From: an uncultured Clostridia bacterium | Lineage (GTDB): Bacteria > Bacillota_A > Clostridia > Oscillospirales > Ruminococcaceae | DNA: 10,607 nt | Assembly (NCBI GenBank): GCA_947169455.1 | Contig: CAMVPV010000012.1 | Location: 1 to 10,607, forward strand | Reading direction: 5' to 3' | Shown here: positions 5,771-10,607 of the stretch, piece by piece | Numbering within the stretch: position 1 is the stretch's first letter | How the letters are laid out: every line of letters begins with the position of its first letter | Translations under genes and position numbers: made by a program | The notes under the pieces: model-generated | Databases searched by the model: none | What the model saw: only the letters and a program-made list of their open reading frames with translations | What the model was told of the DNA's origin: nothing

Positions 5771-8077
5771 ATGTATATTTTTGATCTGAAAAGCGTTCCT
5801 GTAAAAGGATATGATATCGGCGGCAAGGCGGAAAGTCTCGGCAGGATGCTCCGCATGGGGCTGCCCGTTCCCGGCGGCTATGTGATCGCGGCACAGGCGT
5901 TCCGCAACGGTAAAATGATGCCCGAGGCATATACCGAACTAAAGGAGCTTGTAAAAAAACTGCATCTGCGGAAAGGTACATACGCAGTGAGGTCGTCCGC
6001 GGTGGGCGAGGATGGCACAGAGGATTCCTTTGCAGGAGCGTATGAAACAATTCTCGATGTTTCACCGAGAGATATCAAGAACGCCGTATTCACAGTGGCA
6101 GCTTCGGCGGAGAATGAGCGCGTAGGCGTATATTCGCGCGAACGCGGTGCTGAGTCTGGCGGAACAGCGGTAGTTATCCAGAGATATATCTCTCCGGATC
6201 ACGCAGGAGTGCTTTTCACCGCCGACCCCGTTACCGCAAGCCGCGGGAAGATGTCCGGCAGCTTTGTGAATGGTGTCGGCGAAAAGCTCGTTTCGGGCGA
6301 GGGCATGGACGGAGAATTCACGATAGATGCCGTAAGGTATTCGTACAGCGGCAGTGAGGAGATGGCTCCCTACGCGAAGAAACTGTTTCATTATGCGAAA
6401 AGGATATCTGCGGACGGCGTTCCGAAGGACATAGAGTGGGCTGTTTCGGGCGGCAGGGTGTATATACTGCAATCCCGTCCTATAACTACACTGTTCCGGA
6501 ACGACCCCGACAGCTTCAATATAAACGATTCTCTCTGCGGTGAACTTCTGCTCTCAAAAACGAACGTCGGAGAGATATTCCTGCGCCCCGTATCGCCTGT
6601 TACATACGGCATGGTGAATATGATCGGTACGATAATAGGCATACCGCTTATAGCGAACGTGTGCGGTCAGCTTTATCTCAATATTAGCGGCGTCTGCTCG
6701 ATGATAATGTCTTTCGGGGTGAAAAAGGAAAAGGCGTTCGGACTGATAAGGGAAATAGCAGGCGGGATACCGGAGGTCGAGATACCTGTATATCCCTATG
6801 ACCGGAAAAATATCCGCAGGGCGGTCGGAAATATTATCAAGGGCGCCGCTGCCGGAAAGAAGTCGAAAAAATACAGCGCCAAAGATCTGAAAGGGAAAAT
6901 ACCGGAGAGAAGCGCTGAACTTATCGAAGTGATCAAAAAAGCAGGCAGCAGATCAGAATTGTATGATATATGGAAGAGCGAATGCGAGCCGTTCATGGGC
7001 GGAGTGCTCTCCGCAATAATGACGGGACTCGATGTGAAAGCACTGTTCGGTACACGGGACAAGCTCGAAAAGATATGCGGCACCGAACTTGCAGACAGAT
7101 TGATGTCCGACTGCTCCGACGGCGGAAATATCGAAAGTCTCGGTCCCCTGCTCGCTATCGCGGACGTAATTGACGGAAGGATGACCCGTAAGGATTATGT
7201 GAAGAAGTACGGTCACCGCGACGCCGACGAAATGGAGCTTTCGATGCCGTTCCCGTATGAGGACAGCGATTTTCCGGACAATGTGATCGAAGAATATATC
7301 GCTTCGGGAGTTGATGCATATGCAATGAAAGCTGCGCAGGAAGCCCGACGGGATGAAGCGGTGAAGCTGTTCCGGAAAAAATATCCGTCACATTCCGCAG
7401 AGCTCGACAGGCTGCTGAAAAAGTATTCCGCGGCGGTGGGCGGCAGAGAGATAATACGCAGTGATGCGCTCAGACTGTTCTGCATGATACGAGAATATCT
7501 GCTCAGAGCCGGAGAACTCACGGGGCTGGGCGATGATATTTTCATGCTCTATATAGATGAGGTGAACGAAATACTTTCCGGCAATGACGAGCCCGCCGGA
7601 AAAATACCAGTAAGGCGTGCGGTATATGAAAAGCAGATGGATATGCCGAATTTCCCGAGTATGATATGCGGGCGGTTCACCGTTGAAGAATGGCAGGCGA
7701 GCGGCAGTCCGGGCGGATATTACCGCTTCGGAGAAACAGCTGTCCGTGATGACAGCGGCGTTATCCGCGGGATAGCGGGTTCGGTGGGGCAATGCGAGGG
7801 CACAGCCCGCGTACTGAAGAACATCGACGAGGCAGATACGATAGAACAGGGCGATATACTTGTGGTGCCCGCCGCCAATATCGGCTGGGTGAAGGTATTC
7901 CCTAAGATATCCGCGCTGGTGACCGATATCGGCGCGCCGCTCTCCCATGCGGTGATAGTTGCGCGCGAGCTGGGCATCCCTGCGGTGGTGAGCTGTCAGA
8001 GCGCATCCTCCGTGCTGCATACCGGTGACAGGATACGTGTTGACGGCACGCTCGGCAGGGTCGAACGTGCAGACTGA
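5771..8077 (+). CDS. Rifampicin phosphotransferase-like / PEP-synthase-related phosphotransferase
   Basis: The 768-aa protein has three parts. The first (1 to ~245) is a PPDK_N-type ATP-grasp: GGKAESLGRM (17-26), VRSSAVGEDGTEDSFAGA (73-90), AGVLFTADP (145-153), and DIEWA...LQSRPIT (220-239). The second (~250-645) is mainly helical, with a KKYGHRDADEMELSMPFP stretch (478-495) like the 'YGHR...E.ELS.PRW' region of rifampicin phosphotransferases. The last (~665-768) is a swivelling phosphohistidine domain with APLSHAVIVARELGIPAVV (722-740), catalytic His726. True PEP synthase has the phosphohistidine domain in the middle and a C-terminal TIM barrel; here the barrel is absent, as in RPH (usually about 860-870 aa, so this one is shorter). 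It would transfer phosphate from ATP through His726 to an unknown acceptor, possibly an antibiotic. Automatic annotation may well call it PEP synthase. ATG 5771 is preferred over GTG 5762 by spacing to the GAGGGGTG upstream. Co-transcribed with the TetR gene. Confidence 0.85.
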   Translation: MYIFDLKSVPVKGYDIGGKAESLGRMLRMGLPVPGGYVIAAQAFRNGKMMPEAYTELKELVKKLHLRKGTYAVRSSAVGEDGTEDSFAGAYETILDVSPRDIKNAVFTVAASAENERVGVYSRERGAESGGTAVVIQRYISPDHAGVLFTADPVTASRGKMSGSFVNGVGEKLVSGEGMDGEFTIDAVRYSYSGSEEMAPYAKKLFHYAKRISADGVPKDIEWAVSGGRVYILQSRPITTLFRNDPDSFNINDSLCGELLLSKTNVGEIFLRPVSPVTYGMVNMIGTIIGIPLIANVCGQLYLNISGVCSMIMSFGVKKEKAFGLIREIAGGIPEVEIPVYPYDRKNIRRAVGNIIKGAAAGKKSKKYSAKDLKGKIPERSAELIEVIKKAGSRSELYDIWKSECEPFMGGVLSAIMTGLDVKALFGTRDKLEKICGTELADRLMSDCSDGGNIESLGPLLAIADVIDGRMTRKDYVKKYGHRDADEMELSMPFPYEDSDFPDNVIEEYIASGVDAYAMKAAQEARRDEAVKLFRKKYPSHSAELDRLLKKYSAAVGGREIIRSDALRLFCMIREYLLRAGELTGLGDDIFMLYIDEVNEILSGNDEPAGKIPVRRAVYEKQMDMPNFPSMICGRFTVEEWQASGSPGGYYRFGETAVRDDSGVIRGIAGSVGQCEGTARVLKNIDEADTIEQGDILVVPAANIGWVKVFPKISALVTDIGAPLSHAVIVARELGIPAVVSCQSASSVLHTGDRIRVDGTLGRVERAD

Positions 8078-8114
8078 CGAATGCCCGGAACATACCCATG
8101 TAAATATTTTTCTC

Positions 8115-8122
8115 CTGTGAAT
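8115..8122 (+). repeat. Left target-site duplication of the MITE-like element
   Basis: CTGTGAAT directly abuts the left terminal inverted repeat and recurs exactly at 8375-8382. Identity extends one base each side (CCTGTGAATG at 8114-8123 and 8374-8383), so a 9- or 10-bp duplication cannot be excluded. Confidence 0.8.
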
Positions 8123-8141
8123 GCACTACCCACAACTTAAG
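8123..8141 (+). repeat. Left terminal inverted repeat
   Basis: GCACTACCCACAACTTAAG matches the complement of 8356-8374 at 18 of 19 positions; the only difference is C8131 against A8366 on the other arm (G:A mismatch in complement). Confidence 0.85.
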
Positions 8142-8149
8142 AATAAAGC

Positions 8150-8344
8150 GCGGCGTAAGCCGCAAACGAAGTTTTCGGTCAAGCCTTTTTCAAAAGGCTT
8201 GCGGGGTCGAGGGGCGGAGCCCTCGCCGCCGTCCGCAGACGGCGGAATTCCCCTATACAAAGCGCTCCGCAAGGGGGTGAATTGAAACAGTCCAGTGGAC
8301 TGTTTTCCGTAGGGGGGACGCCCTGCGATAGAGGGCGTCCCCCC
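8150..8344 (+). other. Array of consecutive hairpins inside the MITE-like element
   Basis: Stems seen in order: GCGGC-GTAA-GCCGC (8150-8163, GNRA-type loop); CAAGCCTTTT/AAAAGGCTTG (8180-8201); CGAGGG/CCCTCG (8208-8225); CCGCCGTC/GACGGCGG (8226-8245); AATTC/GAATT continued by C-run/G-run pairing (8246-8283); AAACAGTCCA/TGGACTGTTT (8285-8305); and a 13-bp GGGGGGACGCCCT/AGGGCGTCCCCCC stem (8312-8344). All are visible in the sequence. Whether the array is transcribed as a structured RNA or is only transposon architecture is unknown. Confidence 0.75.
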
Positions 8345-8355
8345 TGTCTTAAATC

Positions 8356-8374
8356 CTTAAGTTGTGGATAGTGC
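8356..8374 (-). repeat. Right terminal inverted repeat
   Basis: CTTAAGTTGTGGATAGTGC, the complement of the left TIR with a single mismatch, ending exactly at the second CTGTGAAT copy. Confidence 0.85.
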
Positions 8375-8382
8375 CTGTGAAT
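8375..8382 (+). repeat. Right target-site duplication of the MITE-like element
   Basis: Second exact copy of CTGTGAAT, directly after the right terminal inverted repeat. Confidence 0.8.
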
Positions 8383-8385
8383 GTA

Positions 8386-8421
8386 AGAAAAGCTGTACCG
8401 CGTGTGCGATACAGCTTTTCT
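8386..8421. terminator. Bidirectional hairpin terminator between RPH-like and DUF5684 genes
   Basis: AGAAAAGCTGTA (8386-8397) pairs with TACAGCTTTTCT (8410-8421) across a 12-nt loop. On the minus strand the stem ends in TTTTCTT, suitable for ending the kinase-DUF5684 operon, 25 nt past the DUF5684 stop. On the plus strand it would originally have ended the RPH-like transcript, but the MITE-like element now lies between. Confidence 0.75.
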
Positions 8422-8446
8422 GATGTATAGTGTCTCTGCTGAATGA

Positions 8447-8809
8447 TCATCCCTGATAGGATGCGCTGCCGAATCCGATTATCATAGTAGTGATATTCAG
8501 GAAGAATATCGACAGTATGCCGAACAGCGTGCTTTTTCCGAATACCTTGCACAGCTTGACCGAAGTTGCAATATAAACTATGATATTTACGATAGGTATG
8601 AGCAGCAGAAGGAAAGCGATGCCCTTTCCCCATGTGATCTTGAAGAGAACATAAAGATTGTAGATCGGGATTATGGAAGCCCATCCTGGTTCGTTCGCCT
8701 TGTCGAAGATCTTCCACCATGCAATTACCAGCAGAACATAGACTATGATACTCAGAGTGCTTGTCGTTCCGTTGGTGAATTTGTCGATCATTTCTGAAAT
8801 GTCAGTCAA
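8447..8809 (-). CDS. DUF5684 family small membrane protein
   Basis: The 120-aa protein has hydrophobic segments at about residues 17-33, 43-58, 63-85 and 93-113, so probably three or four membrane passes. It carries typical DUF5684 features: KANEPGWASIIPIYNLYVL (37-55), an LLLLIPIVNIIVYI core (67-80), the FGKSTLFGIL turn (90-99), and a C-terminal GFGSASYQG (112-120). The family has no proven function. The start is TTG 8807-8809, because a near-ideal AAGGAGGT sits 7 nt upstream; the first in-frame ATG (8791) would be about 25 nt from that site. It lies 18 nt downstream of the histidine kinase gene on the same strand, with its ribosome binding site in the gap, so they are very likely co-transcribed. 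A hairpin terminator follows. Confidence 0.87.
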   Translation of the reverse strand: MTDISEMIDKFTNGTTSTLSIIVYVLLVIAWWKIFDKANEPGWASIIPIYNLYVLFKITWGKGIAFLLLLIPIVNIIVYIATSVKLCKVFGKSTLFGILSIFFLNITTMIIGFGSASYQG

Positions 8810-8816
8810 TTTGATT

Positions 8817-8824
8817 ACCTCCTT
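8817..8824 (-). promoter_or_regulatory. Strong ribosome binding site that fixes the DUF5684 TTG start
   Basis: Minus strand AAGGAGGT, fully complementary to the 16S anti-Shine-Dalgarno core, 7 nt before TTG 8809 and immediately after the kinase stop codon. Confidence 0.85.
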
Positions 8825-8827
8825 GAG

Positions 8828-10408
8828 TTATTCTGTAAATCTGTTTATAGAGCTTATGAGCTCGCTTATTTCAAATGGCTTTGAGATATGTCCGTTCATT
8901 CCCGACTCGAACGACATCCTGCGGTCATCAGCGCTTGCGTTGGCGCTCAGTGCGATTATCGGAACGTATGCTGCGTAAGCGCTGCCGATCGCTCTTATCG
9001 CTCTTGTGGCATCGTAGCCGTTCATCACGGGCATCTGTATATCCATTAAAATAAGATCATAGTAGCCGTCGGGGTGTTCTGTGAACATCTTCACGGCATC
9101 GCTCCCGTCGGGGGCGGCTTCTGTTATGAAACCGTATTTATGGAGCACCGTTTCCGTGAGCATGAGGTTTATCTCGATATCCTCAACGATAAGGATGCGT
9201 TTTGGTGCATCACTGTCATTGCGGGCAGGTGAGTGCAGCTTGGTGATCTTGTCACGCTCGGCTGACCGCATAGGTATATTCACAGTGAATTCCGAGCCCT
9301 TTCCCTTTTCGGAGGTGACCGATACTGTACCGTCCATTATCCCAAGCAGGCTCTTTGCGATGGAAAGTCCGAGACCTGCGCCCGGATATCCTGTTTTTGT
9401 GGCGGTCTCTTCGCGCTCGAACGGCTCGAACACACTCGGCAGGAATTCCTTTGAAATGCCTATGCCGTTGTCCGATATGCGGAATTCGTATATATATTTA
9501 CCTGCGAAAAGCTTGTCGGTCTTGCGGGTGTAAATGCGTATCTCGCCGCCGTCATTCGTGAACTTCACCGCATTCGAGAGGATGTTAGATATTATCCGTG
9601 AAAACCGCGTAACATCGGTGAATACGTCCTCATCGGGAAGATCGGTATCCGATATCATGGAAATATGCTTCTTTTCCCGGGCGGGCGCGGTCAGATCGGT
9701 GAGTCTGTTCATCAGCTGCCGCAGATCGCATTTTTCCTCGCGCAGGGTGATATGTCCGCCTTCGATACCGCTCATTTCGAGGATATCGTCAATGAGCGAC
9801 ATCATGTGATGATTGGAGATATCTACCTTTTCGAGGTATTCCGCAAGCAGCCCGGGATCATTTATATGGCTTTTTGCGAGAGCGGTGAACCCCATTATGG
9901 AGTTCATCGGCGTGCGGATATCGTGGGAGATATCAAAAAGGAACTTCATCTTTATCCTGTTGAGGTTCTGTATCCTTTCAAGCTCCCGTGCCATACGCTT
10001 TTCGGTGCAGTCGTTGATGAAAACGTAATACAGGTCGCCGTAGTCCGCAGTGTGGACGAAGTGTCCGTAATCCTCGACATAGCGTACTGTGCCGTCCTTC
10101 CTGATTATGCGATACTCTACATAATCAAGGCTGCTGCTCACATTGGCGGATATCTGCTCAACGATGGATTTCTCAACAGCATCGAGGTCATCGGGGTGAA
10201 CTATACCCCGGAAGGAATTGCGGGTGAGCGATCTGAATTCATCGGCACTGCTGCATCCGAATATGCTCAGCATTGCACTGTTGAAGTAGAGCAGTTCCTC
10301 ATCACCGTCTGCCTTATATATAAAGAACCCGCCGGGCATCTGGTTGGCTATCTGTTCGATGATCGGCAGGGTCTCCTCAGTAAGGGTGAATTTAATATCG
10401 TTTCCCAT
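8828..10408 (-). CDS. Soluble PAS-containing hybrid sensor histidine kinase with C-terminal receiver
   Basis: The 526-aa protein has, in order: a PAS domain (about 20-135, with HPDD at 71-74 and YRIIRKDGTVRYVED at 99-113); HisKA with FDISHDIRTPMNSI (158-171), phospho-acceptor His162; HATPase_c with the N box around N279, the G1 box DNGIGI (313-318) and the G2 box GAGLGLSI (343-350); and a receiver (~403-525) with E409/D410, phospho-acceptor D456 in LMDIQMP, S488 and K510. All catalytic residues are present, so both kinase and receiver look active. No signal peptide or membrane segment is visible: a cytosolic sensor. There is no output domain and no separate response regulator in the window, so the phosphate must pass to an unlinked partner or the receiver acts by protein contact. 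GGAG lies 9 nt before ATG 10408. First gene of an operon with DUF5684, under a consensus-like promoter. Confidence 0.93.
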   Translation of the reverse strand: MGNDIKFTLTEETLPIIEQIANQMPGGFFIYKADGDEELLYFNSAMLSIFGCSSADEFRSLTRNSFRGIVHPDDLDAVEKSIVEQISANVSSSLDYVEYRIIRKDGTVRYVEDYGHFVHTADYGDLYYVFINDCTEKRMARELERIQNLNRIKMKFLFDISHDIRTPMNSIMGFTALAKSHINDPGLLAEYLEKVDISNHHMMSLIDDILEMSGIEGGHITLREEKCDLRQLMNRLTDLTAPAREKKHISMISDTDLPDEDVFTDVTRFSRIISNILSNAVKFTNDGGEIRIYTRKTDKLFAGKYIYEFRISDNGIGISKEFLPSVFEPFEREETATKTGYPGAGLGLSIAKSLLGIMDGTVSVTSEKGKGSEFTVNIPMRSAERDKITKLHSPARNDSDAPKRILIVEDIEINLMLTETVLHKYGFITEAAPDGSDAVKMFTEHPDGYYDLILMDIQMPVMNGYDATRAIRAIGSAYAAYVPIIALSANASADDRRMSFESGMNGHISKPFEISELISSINRFTE

Positions 10409-10462
10409 TATATGATATTCTCCGTAGGTCGCGAATATTCAGTGCTGGTATTCAATGAATAA

Positions 10463-10491
10463 ATTTTATCATATTATCTGTTGGTTGTCAA
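10463..10491 (-). promoter_or_regulatory. SigA-type promoter of the kinase-DUF5684 operon
   Basis: On the minus strand: TTGACA (10486-10491), 17-bp spacer, TAAAAT (10463-10468), 11 of 12 consensus bases. It gives a leader of about 45-50 nt before ATG 10408. Confidence 0.8.
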
Positions 10492-10554
10492 GTGTATTAT
10501 TTCAAATGTATGTGCAAGCCGTATGCAAATGCATCCCATACAGAAACGAATAGC

Positions 10555-10580
10555 AAAAAGCCCGCGTGTGCGGGCTTTTT
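10555..10580. terminator. Intrinsic terminator at the right edge
   Basis: AAAAAGCCCGC (10555-10565) pairs with GCGGGCTTTTT (10570-10580) around a GTGT loop: an 11-bp stem with A-run and T-run. It probably ends a leftward gene lying beyond 10607 and insulates the kinase promoter. No coding sequence is visible in 10581-10607. Confidence 0.82.
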
Positions 10581-10607
10581 GATGTAAAGTATGGAGAAAA
10601 ACCTGTT

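Larger units (their letters stand above)
8123..8374. mobile_element. MITE-like non-autonomous element with TIRs and 8-bp duplication
   Basis: This 252-bp segment is bounded by 19-bp inverted repeats (GCACTACCCACAACTTAAG on the left, its complement with one mismatch on the right) and flanked by perfect CTGTGAAT direct repeats. These are the hallmarks of DNA transposition. No open frame of useful length lies inside, so it depends on a transposase elsewhere, or is a deleted IS. An 8-bp duplication occurs in several IS families (for example ISL3, IS66, IS1595); I cannot assign one. The interior is almost entirely hairpins, and the part at 8171-8225 resembles repeated intergenic stretches I recall from Ruminococcaceae genomes. 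Removing it and one CTGTGAAT copy restores a short spacer between the RPH-like gene and the downstream hairpin terminator. This explains the otherwise long gene-free gap. Confidence 0.82.

Noticed and set aside
5771..8077. Phosphoenolpyruvate synthase or pyruvate phosphate dikinase
   Set aside because: The phosphohistidine domain is C-terminal and the PEP-binding barrel is absent.
8123..8374. CRISPR-like or riboswitch interpretation of the structured intergenic region
   Set aside because: Repeats are inverted, not regularly spaced direct repeats; the TIR and duplication pattern explains the region better, and it lies 3' of both genes.
9665..10462. 265-residue plus-strand open frame
   Set aside because: Antisense to the kinase's PAS and HisKA domains and runs into the kinase promoter region.

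Overview
The window looks like chromosome from a low-to-mid GC Gram-positive gut or rumen Clostridia, most likely Oscillospiraceae/Ruminococcus. The basis is strong AGGAGG-type ribosome binding sites, SigA promoters close to consensus with 17-bp spacers, TTG/GTG starts, a DUF5684 protein, and an intergenic repeat of a style I associate with that family. The genus is inference. No rRNA, tRNA or CRISPR was seen.

Left part (1-3182). The first 135 bases hold the start of a leftward AlbA_2/Schlafen-AAA_4-type gene, running off the window. About 25 bp away a rightward sialate O-acetylesterase/SASA-family frame begins in mid-domain: its N-terminal part, including the GQSN nucleophile block, is missing. 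It is followed closely by a HAD-superfamily phosphatase and a translationally coupled iron-containing alcohol dehydrogenase. Two hairpins follow, one of them a bidirectional terminator.

Middle part (3319-5055). A leftward membrane protein with two zinc ribbons and a rightward SUKH (SMI1/KNR4) protein diverge from a 150-bp region with two good back-to-back promoters. The SUKH gene is distinctly AT-richer than its neighbours and has its own terminator.

Regulated operon (5115-8077). A consensus promoter overlapped by a 16-bp perfect palindrome drives a TetR-family regulator. Its partner is a 768-aa ATP-grasp/helical/phosphohistidine protein with the domain order of rifampicin phosphotransferase, not of true PEP synthase. 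This is the best candidate for a small-molecule-responsive system here.

Intergenic region (8078-8446). Between the convergent RPH-like and DUF5684 genes sits a 252-bp non-coding element with 19-bp terminal inverted repeats and a perfect 8-bp flanking duplication: a MITE-like insertion filled with consecutive hairpins. It separates the RPH-like gene from a hairpin terminator.

Right part (8447-10607). A leftward operon encodes a soluble PAS-containing hybrid histidine kinase (HisKA, HATPase, receiver) followed 18 nt later by a small DUF5684 membrane protein. A consensus-like promoter and another terminator lie upstream.
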